64,000 nt of DNA from Cystobacter ferrugineus. GTDB taxonomy: Bacteria; Myxococcota; Myxococcia; Myxococcales; Myxococcaceae. The position numbers were made by a program, and so were the translations under genes. Under the pieces are notes generated by a model. It did not search any database. It was given only the letters and a program-made list of their open reading frames with translations, and was not told the origin of the DNA. Of this stretch, positions 1-9,116 are shown piece by piece. The DNA is taken from positions 490,681 through 554,680 of the forward strand of contig NZ_MPIN01000005.1 in NCBI RefSeq assembly GCF_001887355.1, given 5' to 3'. Position 1 is the first letter of the stretch; the number at the start of each line of letters is the position of its first letter.

Positions 1-3000
1 CATCGGTGATGTGGGTGAGCAGGTCGGGCTTGATGCCCCGGCGCAGGTAGAGGTGCACCTCGCCATTGACCACCTGGACAAGGTCTGTCTGGCCATCGCC
101 ATTGGCGTCCAGCAGCTTGGAGAGTTTCTGCCCGTAGTAGTTGCCCTCGTCACCGAGCGGTATGGGAAGCAGGCTGGGACGGAACTGGCGATCGCCCGCC
201 TGAAGCAGGGCCCATTGACCGCGGGCTCCCTCGATGTGTTGCTCCACCAGGAGATCCTGGCGGCCATCCCCATTGAAGTCGGTGATCCGGATGCCGGGGT
301 CACGACCCATGAACCAATCGTCCACGGGTGCCAGTTCGAACTGAGGATCCAGTTGCTGGGTCCAGGCATCCGAGAAGCCGTTGCCGGTATTGAGCTGCAC
401 ATACGGGTTGCCGCCATAGGTGCCAACCCCCACCGCGTCCGACAAGCCATCCGCATTGACATCCAGGAACCAGAAGCGGCGGTGGCCCTGGTTGCTCTCC
501 ACGAGGGTCGTGGGCTTGCGCTCCAGCACGTTGCCCGCCCCGAGCATCAGCGCGGTGTAGCGGTAGCGGTAAGGACCTGAGTCCTGATCGCGCGTCAGCA
601 GCGCCGTGCGACCACTGCCGTCCACGTCCACGGTGTGGGCCTGGGACTGGGAGATGGCCCTGAGGGGCAACCGGACGTAATCACCCAGCGCCCCCCCGGT
701 GTTGAGGCGGTAGCCCCAGACAAGGTACTGCTCCGGGTCATGCAATGAGCGGATGGCTTCCGGCAAGCCATCACCGTTGAGGTCAGCCAGATACAGGCTC
801 GGAAGGCCGGGCGGACCCGAGGAGACCCACATGGTGGACGACTCACCGTCGGCTCCGTCCCAGTTCAGCTCGCCACTCGGATTGCTCCGGTACAACCGGT
901 AGCGGGGCATCCCTTCCCCGCTGGAGTAGAACATGTTGAAGACGTCCGTGCGGCCATCCTGGTTGAGATCCGCCACCCGACCTGAGTAGGCGGATCCCTC
1001 GAAGAAGTCGTTCGGCAACCCGGCATCCTGCCGCGGGCCGAATCCAAGACCCGTGCTCAACCGGAACCACCAATGGCCAATGTCGCTCGACCCTGAGCTG
1101 CCTTTCTGGAACTCGCGGTAGAGCAGGTCATCCTTCCCGTCCCCGTTGAGGTCCGGCGTATGCAACGCCCACATGCCCTCCGCCCGGACCCAGCTCGCAT
1201 CCCGCATCAGGTCAACGATGTCGGTGGGGATATCGTCGAACCCGGTGTCGCCGAGCGACCAACCGAAGTGGGTGGGACGCTTGCAGACCCCGGCGCCATC
1301 GCACTCACGCAATCCGGACAGCAGGCTGCGCTCACTGATGGAGGGCGTGGTGTACCAGAGCCGGTAGGAGCGCAGCAGCGCGGGCTGTGTGGGATTGGGG
1401 CCATACACGTCGATCCGACTCAACCGGCGACGCTGGCTCAGCTTGAGGCCGGAGATGAACTGCTCGGACACATCCGGGCGGTCCTCGTAGACGAACCGCA
1501 CCGAGCGCGTGGCGGGGGGAGCGCCCGGACGGGTGGAACCCGTGTAGGAGATCTCCTCGGGCCACTGCTGGAAGCTGAAATCCGCGAGCGCGTCCACCTG
1601 CGTGCCGTAGGTGAAACGGATGGTGTTGCCGGACCGGTCGCGAATCTGGGAGACCGCCCACGCGTAGCGGACGTCCTGGGTGTACTGCGTGCTCTGGTCC
1701 GAGTCGCCAACGGGGGTGATGGAGACGCGCTTCGTCTCCACGCGCGAGCCGGGGCCTCCCCCGAAGGTGAGGATGCGGCCATCCTTGAGATAGGCCTCGA
1801 ACGTCGTGGGCCCCTGCCCATCCGGGTTGAGGGAGACGATCTTGGCGAAGATGTCATTCTCCGTGCGGTACTCGGTGAAGTGCGCGCCGTACGCGCCGCT
1901 CACGGCCACCAGCCGGTTGCCGTCCAGACAGAAGCGGTCCGTTGCGTCGAACTGGATGGTCTCCGCCTCACCATCCTGGGCGATGGTGCGGTTGCAACGG
2001 GTGACGCGGGACAAGCCATCCAGGCTCCACCCCACCCCCATCAGCCCGTTGCCCCCGCGGCTGTGGTAGCGGAGTTGAAGCTCCGGCGTCATCCCCGCCC
2101 GCCCGGTGGGCACCCACAGTGGGATGGAATAGGAGGAGGCGCCATCGGCGGTGACGGAGGAACTCCCCTCGATACGGCCCGGCGTCTCGCCAGCGCTGAC
2201 CTCCGAGGGAAGTACATCCGTGCACGAGGGACACACGGGCTGCACCGAGAACATCACGGGCCCCCAGCCATCCAACGCCGTCCAGCGTTGAGAGGCCTCC
2301 GTATAGACCTGCGCCAGGGAGGTGCCAGGAGCCGTGGAGTACATCTCCGGTCCGCAGGTCCCCGGAGCCTCTCCGTGTGCGGGGTGCCGGCAAGGCGACC
2401 CGTTCGGGCACAACAAGGAAGACATCCGCCTGTAGCAACGCAGCCCGTAGGTATAACCCTCGCTACACGTCTTCTCGGAGGCCGGAGTCTCCGCCGGCCA
2501 GCAGCCATTCACGTCCTTGGGCCAGGTGTCGACACAGGACGTGCAGGTCGGAGGTTGCTTGAAGACAGGCTCACCCTGCCCCTTGAGCAAGGCCCACCGT
2601 TGCGCGGCGTGTGCCCGCGCCTGGGCCAGCGAGGTGCCGCCCGGCGTGCGCACCTCCTCCTGGCCACATTCAATCACCGGAGCCTCGCCGTGGCTTGGAT
2701 GCCGGCATTCCTCATGAATGGCCACGTCGTGGCAGGCGGGAGCCTCGCCACACTGCGGCCCCGTCCCCGTTTTGTAGGTCAGGGGGACATTCTGGTAGGC
2801 CCCACGGCACGAATACTCGTTGTCATTCAGATGGACGAAGGCGCTGACGGTCACGCCCTCCCGGTCCGAGGCCCGGGGATAGGTGGAGAGCAGCCAATCC
2901 CACGCCAGTTGTTGGCACGTCTCGCTGGAGATGGGGCTGGTACCTTCGTGGATGATCTCTTGCCGCTCTCCCCGGAGGGCCACGCCGAAATCAGGATGGG

Positions 3001-3544
3001 CGCACGTCTTGTATTGCGCGCACTCGCAAGGCTCGGTGCCACACACGCTCCCCGTGCCCGTGTTGTACTGCAGGGGAACGTTGTTGAAGGTCGTCCGGCA
3101 GATGAGTTCGTTGTCATCCCGGCTGGTCCAGTACGTGAAGGTCACGCCCTCCCGGTCCGAGGCGTAGGGATAAGTGGCAAGCAGCCATTGCTGGATGACC
3201 TGCTCGCACGTCTCGCCGGAGGATTCCAGGTAGTTGAGCTGTTCTTCACGAGTTCCCCGGAGCGCCACGCCAAACTCGGGATGGGCGCACGTCTTGTCGC
3301 ACGAGTATCTCGAGATGAGAGGACAAGAAGTGGAGGCCTTCAGCTTGAAGCACTGAAGGCTGTAGGAGAAGCCATCCTCGCAAACCTTTTCCTCGTCGGA
3401 AGTACCCGCGGCCCAGCAGGCTTGCACCATGCTCTCGGCCGAGACACCGTTCACCTCGGCCGTGGGCTGTGCCTCGTTCGAGGCCACTCCACATGCCAGG
3501 AGGTTGAGCAGAAATACGTATAGGAACAGCCCTCGCAACGGCAT
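1..3544 (-). CDS. SpvB/FG-GAP repeat lipoprotein, Rhs/Tc-toxin-like (3' part outside window)
   Basis: The frame stays open from the start codon at 3544 down to base 1, about 1181 codons, so the C-terminus lies outside the window. The N-terminus is a lipoprotein-type signal (LLNLLACG). Residues about 30-450 are cysteine-rich. They hold two copies of a module around 'CAHPEFGVALRG...ETC' that ends in a Y-N/K-T-G-T-G motif, then two shorter 'CRHP.HGEAP' modules. From about residue 460 comes an SpvB/TcdB-type N-terminal domain (GRAGMTPELQLRYHSRGGNG, GVGWSLDGLSRVTRC). FG-GAP/VCBS calcium-type repeats (DLNGDGKDDLLYR, DLNQDGRTDVFN, DFNGDGRQDLLV) then run to the edge. In the Tc/Rhs family such N-termini form the shell around a C-terminal Rhs core and toxin, but neither is visible here. 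AGGGGG precedes the ATG by 9 bases, and an in-frame GTG at 3550 is an alternative start. Confidence 0.85.
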   Translation of the reverse strand, partial: MPLRGLFLYVFLLNLLACGVASNEAQPTAEVNGVSAESMVQACWAAGTSDEEKVCEDGFSYSLQCFKLKASTSCPLISRYSCDKTCAHPEFGVALRGTREEQLNYLESSGETCEQVIQQWLLATYPYASDREGVTFTYWTSRDDNELICRTTFNNVPLQYNTGTGSVCGTEPCECAQYKTCAHPDFGVALRGERQEIIHEGTSPISSETCQQLAWDWLLSTYPRASDREGVTVSAFVHLNDNEYSCRGAYQNVPLTYKTGTGPQCGEAPACHDVAIHEECRHPSHGEAPVIECGQEEVRTPGGTSLAQARAHAAQRWALLKGQGEPVFKQPPTCTSCVDTWPKDVNGCWPAETPASEKTCSEGYTYGLRCYRRMSSLLCPNGSPCRHPAHGEAPGTCGPEMYSTAPGTSLAQVYTEASQRWTALDGWGPVMFSVQPVCPSCTDVLPSEVSAGETPGRIEGSSSVTADGASSYSIPLWVPTGRAGMTPELQLRYHSRGGNGLMGVGWSLDGLSRVTRCNRTIAQDGEAETIQFDATDRFCLDGNRLVAVSGAYGAHFTEYRTENDIFAKIVSLNPDGQGPTTFEAYLKDGRILTFGGGPGSRVETKRVSITPVGDSDQSTQYTQDVRYAWAVSQIRDRSGNTIRFTYGTQVDALADFSFQQWPEEISYTGSTRPGAPPATRSVRFVYEDRPDVSEQFISGLKLSQRRRLSRIDVYGPNPTQPALLRSYRLWYTTPSISERSLLSGLRECDGAGVCKRPTHFGWSLGDTGFDDIPTDIVDLMRDASWVRAEGMWALHTPDLNGDGKDDLLYREFQKGSSGSSDIGHWWFRLSTGLGFGPRQDAGLPNDFFEGSAYSGRVADLNQDGRTDVFNMFYSSGEGMPRYRLYRSNPSGELNWDGADGESSTMWVSSGPPGLPSLYLADLNGDGLPEAIRSLHDPEQYLVWGYRLNTGGALGDYVRLPLRAISQSQAHTVDVDGSGRTALLTRDQDSGPYRYRYTALMLGAGNVLERKPTTLVESNQGHRRFWFLDVNADGLSDAVGVGTYGGNPYVQLNTGNGFSDAWTQQLDPQFELAPVDDWFMGRDPGIRITDFNGDGRQDLLVEQHIEGARGQWALLQAGDRQFRPSLLPIPLGDEGNYYGQKLSKLLDANGDGQTDLVQVVNGEVHLYLRRGIKPDLLTHITD

Positions 3545-4088
3545 GCGCACGAATCCCCCTGGTTGATTTCATCCGCTCGCGGCGGCCTGGCGGAACACCC
3601 GGTCCTCGCCTGGCCAGCACCCCGCGCCGTGTGGAAATCCGCGAGAAGAAAGTCCCTGTGGAGTTGGGACTGAAAACGGGCTGCCTCCTAGCGAATCTGT
3701 TCCACGGACCGCAAGTATCGAAAAGACAACACCGTGAGAGTTGACACATCTGTGACGGTGGCCCTGCCGCGCGTGCTGCGCCGTCCCTGGACGAGCCACT
3801 CCCCACGCTGTGGATCGAACCGGGCCATCGCGACACACTTGCTGGCCATACCGCCTTTCGCTCTCCGTGTGGATGGGCGCACTTCTCGTGTGGCCCCATG
3901 ATGTCCGCGGACCGGCAGGCTCCAGGTAGGACAAGGTGCGCCCATGGCCGCTCCCTCGGAGGGGGAGCTCGAGCGAGCGCCCTTTCCAAATGGAAAGGAG
4001 GGCGGGAATTGCTGGGAGTACAGAGGATTGGGGGAGAGAATCGGGGTAGACTACAACCCCCCGCTCTCCCACCCGCCTCAAGGACTTC
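3545..4088. other. Intergenic region between divergent genes
   Basis: About 540 bases separate the divergent SpvB-like and HEAT-repeat genes. Open frames here are short, lack a plausible ribosome site and resemble nothing recognised. It must hold promoters for both sides. A TTGACA hexamer lies at 3741-3746, but nothing like a -10 box follows at normal spacing, so no promoter is called. Confidence 0.5.
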
Positions 4089-5852
4089 ATGGCTCAGGTC
4101 CAGCCCGATAACAGCCCGTCCGCGGATCCCGTGACGGATCCCGCCGTCCAGGAGAAGGTGGAGTCCGCGCGCCAGGTCGCCTCCCAGCTCCTCAAGGGCA
4201 TCAAGCAGATCGGCATGTACCGGCACAACGAGGCGAAGTTCCCCGAGTTCCTCGCGCGGACGCACGAGGCGCTCACCGCGCACACCGAGAAGCACGGCGC
4301 GCTGCTCATCAAGGTGGAGCAGCAGAACTTCATGACGTACGGCGAGCCGCTGTTCGCCGAGGACACGCCGCTGCCCTACAAGTTCTTCCGCGACGGCATC
4401 CGCCAGCTCATCCTCCGGCCGGGCTTGAGCATCGAGGAGCTGGTGACGTTCACGCTCATCGCCCTGTCCGAGCCCGAGCGGGGCGCCGAGGACGTCCTCG
4501 CGCAGCTCTGGCGCTCGGGCCTGGAGCACCTCGAGTACGTGGTGGTCGAGGGCTTCCGGATGGACGAGGTGAGCGAGGAGGAGGTCGAGGTCGAGGTCGA
4601 CCGGGTCGTGGGCTACCTCTACTCGCGCCTCAAGACGAGTTCGGAGGACTACCTGCGCTTCGCGCGCGTGAACGCGGAGGACCTGGACTCCAAGCTGGAT
4701 GGCGTGGAGCAGATGCGCGGCCTGGTGGTGGCGGGCACCTATGCCTCGGACGAGCTGAAGGCCCGGCTGCAGCGGGAGATCTCCGAGGAGGAAGGCGCCC
4801 GGCTGTTCCCCAAGCTGGTGAGCGCCATCTTCCTCGTCATCGAGGGAGGCGTGGAGGACCGGGAGCTGCTCGAGGAGATCTTCGTGCAGCTCCTGGACGC
4901 CATGCTCATCCAGGACGACTACGGCACCATCAACCAGATGCTGCTCAAGATGCGCGCCCTGGCGCAGCGCGCGCCCGGGGGGGAGATCGAGCGGCTGGTG
5001 AGCTACTTCACCCAGAAGATGGGGGACGAGCAGCGGGTGATGCGGCTGGCGGAGATGCTCAAGGCGACGCGCCCGCGCAACCCGGTGGACATCCACCGCT
5101 ACATCCAGGCGCTGGACAGCTCGGCGGTCTTCGCGCTGCTCAGCGCGCTGGAGACGATCGACATCCCGGAGAACCGGCTGCTCATGTGCGACGCGCTGGC
5201 ACGATTCGCCCAGGACAACCCCCACCCCTTCGTGCAGCGCCTGGAGTCCGAGCGGCCCCAGACGGTGCGGGACATGGTCTACATCCTGGAGAAGAGCGAT
5301 CACCCGGAGCGGGTGAAGATGTTCGGCCTGGTGATGCTCAACAAGAACCTCGCGGTGAAGCTGGAGGTGATGAACATCATCGCCCGGGGCCGCACCACCG
5401 AGGCGCGCAAGCTCATCCTCGACGCGCTCAACGATCCGGCCGCCCAGGTGCGCATGCTGGCCGCCCGGCTGCTGCCGGAGTTCGATCGGGACCGCGCCTA
5501 CATGGACTTGATGCGGCTGATGCGCGAGGCGAGCTTCGACAAGAAGAGCCTCGAGGAGCGCACGGCCTGCTACGCCGCGCTGGGCTCCACGGCGCTGCCG
5601 GGCGCCATCTCGCTGATGTTGCAGACGTTGTCGGTGAAGCCCACGCTGCTCAACAAGAAGAAGGTGCTGGAGGACAAGCTGCTGGCGGTGACGGGGCTGG
5701 CGGCCGCCTGTTCCATCCCCGGGTACAAGGCCCTGCAGGGCGTGGTGGAGGACAAGACCCAGCCCATCGAGGTCCTCACCGCCGCGCGCAAGGCGATGTA
5801 CCAGACGAAGAAGACGTTGTTCGGCGAGACGACCGCGTCCGAGGAGGCGTGA
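4089..5852 (+). CDS. HEAT-repeat protein
   Basis: A 587-residue protein with no signal peptide or membrane segment. It is largely alpha-helical. The N-terminal 170 residues form a conserved domain (ARQVASQLLKGIKQIGMYRH; NFMTYGEPLF). From about 340 to the end there are paired-helix units typical of HEAT/ARM repeats (ARKLILDALNDPAAQVRMLA, LEVMNIIAR, LPGAISLMLQTL). HEAT repeats are protein-binding scaffolds, and the target cannot be read from sequence. The stop is followed by one base and then the ATG of the HD-GYP-like gene, so the two are almost certainly co-translated and probably work together. The downstream protein has the same kind of short N-terminal 'GEPLF/FYLNNMLVKVDL' region, consistent with two related regulatory subunits. 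Confidence 0.85.
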   Translation: MAQVQPDNSPSADPVTDPAVQEKVESARQVASQLLKGIKQIGMYRHNEAKFPEFLARTHEALTAHTEKHGALLIKVEQQNFMTYGEPLFAEDTPLPYKFFRDGIRQLILRPGLSIEELVTFTLIALSEPERGAEDVLAQLWRSGLEHLEYVVVEGFRMDEVSEEEVEVEVDRVVGYLYSRLKTSSEDYLRFARVNAEDLDSKLDGVEQMRGLVVAGTYASDELKARLQREISEEEGARLFPKLVSAIFLVIEGGVEDRELLEEIFVQLLDAMLIQDDYGTINQMLLKMRALAQRAPGGEIERLVSYFTQKMGDEQRVMRLAEMLKATRPRNPVDIHRYIQALDSSAVFALLSALETIDIPENRLLMCDALARFAQDNPHPFVQRLESERPQTVRDMVYILEKSDHPERVKMFGLVMLNKNLAVKLEVMNIIARGRTTEARKLILDALNDPAAQVRMLAARLLPEFDRDRAYMDLMRLMREASFDKKSLEERTACYAALGSTALPGAISLMLQTLSVKPTLLNKKKVLEDKLLAVTGLAAACSIPGYKALQGVVEDKTQPIEVLTAARKAMYQTKKTLFGETTASEEA

Positions 5853-5853
5853 G

Positions 5854-7173
5854 ATGGCGGAGAACCTGAAGTTCACGCATGGAGCCCAGGGCCAGGCCGA
5901 GAACCTCAGCGAGGTGGGCCGCGCCTACTCGGAGAAGCTGCAGACGCTCGCGCGCGGTCTCATCTCGGGCCTGTACATGCTCATCCGCTCGGTGAAGATG
6001 TACGACCCGGAGAACTCGGTCTTCGAGAAGCCGCTGTTGCAGCTCCAGGACATCATCAACCAGATCATCTCCAAGGAAGGCCGGCTGGAGCTGGTGGGCG
6101 TCAAGGAGTCGTTCTACCTCAACAACATGCTGGTGAAGGTGGACCTCAACTCCATCGACAACCAGCGCTACCTGCTCGCGGAGATGCGCTCCAAGGACGT
6201 GGGTGGCATCTCGCTCACCAAGATCATCACGGCGCAGGAGCTGAAGAACTTCATCTGGATCTTCAGCAAGGAGCAGCTCGCGTCGGCCGAGGAGGATGGG
6301 CTGGCGGACCGCAAGCTGCTCAACATGAAGGTGGCCAAGTTCTCGCGGCTGCGGGAGAAGCTCAGCCGGGAGGCGGACGAGAAGCAGGACGAGAAGGTGG
6401 ACCGCAAGAAGTACGCGATGACGGTCTACGCGCGCGCGGTGTTCTTCCTCACGCGCTACCTGGAGTCGGTGCAGGCGGGCAAGCCGCTGAACACCTCGCG
6501 GGCGCTGCGGCTGGTGCAGGACTTCGTGGACATCTCGTTCGAGCAGCGCACGCACTTCCTGGGCATGACGACGATGAAGCGCGAGATGGACTATCTCGTG
6601 TACCACCAGGTGAACGTGTGCCTGATGAGCATCGTGTTCGGGCAGGAGCTGGGCCTGACCAAGCCCCAGCTCCGCGACCTGGGCTACATCGCGCTCTTCC
6701 ACGACGCGGGCATGGCGACCATCCCCGAGGAGCTGGCCACCAAGAAGGGCGCGCTGAGCGCGGAGGAGAAGGCCATCATCCAGAAGGCGCCGCTCATCTC
6801 CATCCGCAACATCCTGATGGAGAAGGGCTTCTCGCGCTCGACGCTGCTGCGCGTGGTGACCACGTTCGAGCACAAGGCGGACTACGGCACCGCGGTGCGC
6901 GACGCGCGGGGCGACATCCAGATGATCATCCCCAAGACGAACCTGGGGGCGTACGCGAAGATCATCGCCATCTGCGCGGCGTATGACGCGCTCACCTCCA
7001 AGCGGCCCTACCGCGACGCGTACGGCCCGGAGGTGGCGCTGATGCTCATGTGGACGGAGATGCGCAACAAGTTCGATCCGGATCTGCTCCAGGTCTTCAT
7101 GCGGGTGATGGCCATTCAACCGGTGAAGGTCCTCAGCCGCCGCCAGCAGACGATGACCCTCGGCGGGCTCTGA
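5854..7173 (+). CDS. Degenerate HD-GYP-like protein
   Basis: A 439-residue soluble protein. The C-terminal half has the helical HD/HD-GYP layout: H251 in YHQVNVCLMS, the HD doublet H283-D284 in LFHDAGM, then IPEELATKKGALSAEEK and H341 in TFEHKADYG, then AYAKIIAICAAYDALTSKRP. Active HD-GYP c-di-GMP phosphodiesterases carry HDIGK and HHExxDGxGYP. Here the Lys of HDIGK is gone (HDAGM) and the GYP segment reads EHKADYGTAV. Hydrolysis is therefore doubtful, and a sensor or scaffold role is possible. Residues 1-230 form a region shared in style with HEAT-associated proteins. The gene starts one base after the HEAT gene, so they form an operon. No metal-binding residue other than those listed was verified. 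Confidence 0.8.
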   Translation: MAENLKFTHGAQGQAENLSEVGRAYSEKLQTLARGLISGLYMLIRSVKMYDPENSVFEKPLLQLQDIINQIISKEGRLELVGVKESFYLNNMLVKVDLNSIDNQRYLLAEMRSKDVGGISLTKIITAQELKNFIWIFSKEQLASAEEDGLADRKLLNMKVAKFSRLREKLSREADEKQDEKVDRKKYAMTVYARAVFFLTRYLESVQAGKPLNTSRALRLVQDFVDISFEQRTHFLGMTTMKREMDYLVYHQVNVCLMSIVFGQELGLTKPQLRDLGYIALFHDAGMATIPEELATKKGALSAEEKAIIQKAPLISIRNILMEKGFSRSTLLRVVTTFEHKADYGTAVRDARGDIQMIIPKTNLGAYAKIIAICAAYDALTSKRPYRDAYGPEVALMLMWTEMRNKFDPDLLQVFMRVMAIQPVKVLSRRQQTMTLGGL

Positions 7174-7262
7174 GCGCCAGCAGACGATGAGCGGACGCGC
7201 GGTGTTCGTACCGCGCGCCGCGCGCTATAGACGGGCCCTTCCCTCCTCGCAAAGGAATGCCC

Positions 7263-9113
7263 GTGCCGTCCTCCCGATTCCTCGCGCCGCTGCTGCTCGT
7301 GCTGTCACTCGGCGCATGCGCGACCCCATCCGCCACGGTCTCGTCCCCGCTCCCCACGGCGGACGCGAAGACCGGCGGCGACATCGATCAACGCCTGCTG
7401 GCCTTCCTGGACGCGGCCTTCGAGGAGCGCCTCGCGCTCAGCCCCGAGGGGCTCACCTACCAGGGCTCGAAGCGGGAATATGATCGGCTCGACGACTACA
7501 CCGAGGCGGGGGCGCGCAAGCAGCAGGAGCTCGCCGAGCAGCAGCTCGCCCGGATGAAGCGGGAGTTCGATGAGCGCGACTTGAGCCCCGCCTCGCGCCT
7601 GTCCTACCGGCTCTTCGAGGACATGGTCACCCGGGGCAAGGAGCGGCTGCGGTGGTACTCGCACGCCTTCCCCGTCACCAACAGCTCGAGCCCGACCGGG
7701 AACATCCCGGTGTTCCTCATCAACGCGCACCGGGTGGGCTCGGTGAGCGACGCCCAGGCGTACGTGTCGCGCCTGCGCGAGGTGCCGCGCGTCATGAAGG
7801 AGATCTCCGAGCGGATGCGGGCGCAGGCGGCCCGGGGCCTCGTCCCGCCGAAGTTCGTCTTCGCGCCCGTCGAGGCCGATGCCCGCCGGGTGATCTCCGG
7901 CGCGCCGTTCGACACGGGAGCGGACAGCGCGGTGTGGGCGGACTTCCAGAAGAAGGTGGGCGCGCTCGAGGCCGCCGCGGACGTGAAGGCCCGGCTGCTC
8001 GACGAGGCGCGCGAGGCCCTGAAGGGTCCGTTCAAGAGCGGCTACGAGACGATCCTCGCGACGATCGCCGAGGTGGGCCGGCAGGCGAAGGGCAATGACG
8101 GCGCGTGGAGCCTGCCCGACGGCGCGGCCTACTACGCCGACCAACTGCGCTTCTTCACGACCACGGAGATGACGCCGGAGGAGATCCACGCGGCGGGGCT
8201 CGCGGAGGTGGAGCGCATCCACCGCGAGATGGGTGCCGTCCAGAAGCAGGTGGGCTTCCAGGGCTCGCTCCAGGACTTCTTCACCCACGTGAAGGCGGAT
8301 GCGCGCTCGCACTACCCGAATACCGAGGAGGGCAGACAGGCCTACCTGGAGGACGCGCGGCGGTTCATCGCCCAGGCCATGAAGGAGGCCCCCCGCCTGT
8401 TCCACCGTCTGCCCCGGGCGGCGCTCGAGGTGCGCGCGGTCGAGCCCTGGCGGCAGGAGACGGCCCCGGTGGCCTTCTACAACTCGCCGGCGCCGGATGG
8501 CTCGCGGCCCGGCATCTACTACGTCAACCTCGCGGACATGAACCAGGTGCTCAAGCCGCAGATCGAGGCCATCACCTACCATGAGGCGGCACCCGGCCAT
8601 CACTTCCAGATCGCCTTCGCGCAGGAGCTCGAGGGCATGCCGAAGTTCCGCCGCTTCGGCTACTACGGCGCCTATATCGAGGGGTGGGGCCTGTACGCCG
8701 AGAAGCTCGGGCGGGAGCTGGGCTTCTACGCGGATCCCTATTCCCGCTTCGGCCAGTTGTCGCTGGAGCTGTGGCGGGCGACCCGGCTCGTCACGGACTC
8801 CGGCATGCATGCGAAGCGCTGGTCGCGCGAGCAGGCCATCGAGTACTTCAAGAAGAACACGCTGCTGAGCGACCGGGACATCGTCAAGGAGGTGGAGCGC
8901 TACCTCGTGTGGCCCGGGCAGGCGACGAGCTACAAGGTGGGCGAGCTGCGCATCCTGGCGTTGCGCGCCCGGGCCCAGGAGGCGCTCGGGCCGGGCTTCG
9001 ACGTGCGGGACTTCCACCAGGTCGTCCTCGGCGACGGCTCGCTGCCGCTCGACATCCTGGGCGAGCAGGTGGAGGCGTACATCGCGGCGAAGCGCGCGCC
9101 CCCGGCCCGCTGA
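7263..9113 (+). CDS. DUF885 family lipoprotein, putative zinc peptidase-like
   Basis: A protein of about 616 residues with a lipoprotein signal (FLAPLLLVLSLGACA, lipid Cys at about residue 17), so it should be anchored in the cell envelope. The body matches the DUF885 family, including the HExxPGHH signature (HEAAPGHHF, about 440-448) preceded by QIEAITY, and YGAYIEGWGLYAEKLG. The family is widely regarded as metal-dependent hydrolase/peptidase-like, but a substrate cannot be inferred. GTG at 7263 is preferred because AAAGGA (7251-7256) sits 6 bases before it. The ATG at 7257 would directly abut that site. The gene ends 3 bases before the convergent FAD oxidoreductase gene. Confidence 0.87.
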   Translation: MPSSRFLAPLLLVLSLGACATPSATVSSPLPTADAKTGGDIDQRLLAFLDAAFEERLALSPEGLTYQGSKREYDRLDDYTEAGARKQQELAEQQLARMKREFDERDLSPASRLSYRLFEDMVTRGKERLRWYSHAFPVTNSSSPTGNIPVFLINAHRVGSVSDAQAYVSRLREVPRVMKEISERMRAQAARGLVPPKFVFAPVEADARRVISGAPFDTGADSAVWADFQKKVGALEAAADVKARLLDEAREALKGPFKSGYETILATIAEVGRQAKGNDGAWSLPDGAAYYADQLRFFTTTEMTPEEIHAAGLAEVERIHREMGAVQKQVGFQGSLQDFFTHVKADARSHYPNTEEGRQAYLEDARRFIAQAMKEAPRLFHRLPRAALEVRAVEPWRQETAPVAFYNSPAPDGSRPGIYYVNLADMNQVLKPQIEAITYHEAAPGHHFQIAFAQELEGMPKFRRFGYYGAYIEGWGLYAEKLGRELGFYADPYSRFGQLSLELWRATRLVTDSGMHAKRWSREQAIEYFKKNTLLSDRDIVKEVERYLVWPGQATSYKVGELRILALRARAQEALGPGFDVRDFHQVVLGDGSLPLDILGEQVEAYIAAKRAPPAR

Positions 9114-9116
9114 GCC

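Noticed and set aside
1160..3523. A 787-codon open frame on the plus strand opposite the SpvB-like gene
   Set aside because: It is the complementary shadow of a real GC-rich gene; its product has no family features and is Arg/His/Gly-biased.
3741..3763. Sigma-70 promoter from TTGACA
   Set aside because: No -10 hexamer at 16-18 bases, so not supported.
3246..5876. An 876-codon minus-strand frame covering the HEAT gene
   Set aside because: Extended shadow rich in His, Arg and Leu with no motif; the plus-strand HEAT gene explains the region.
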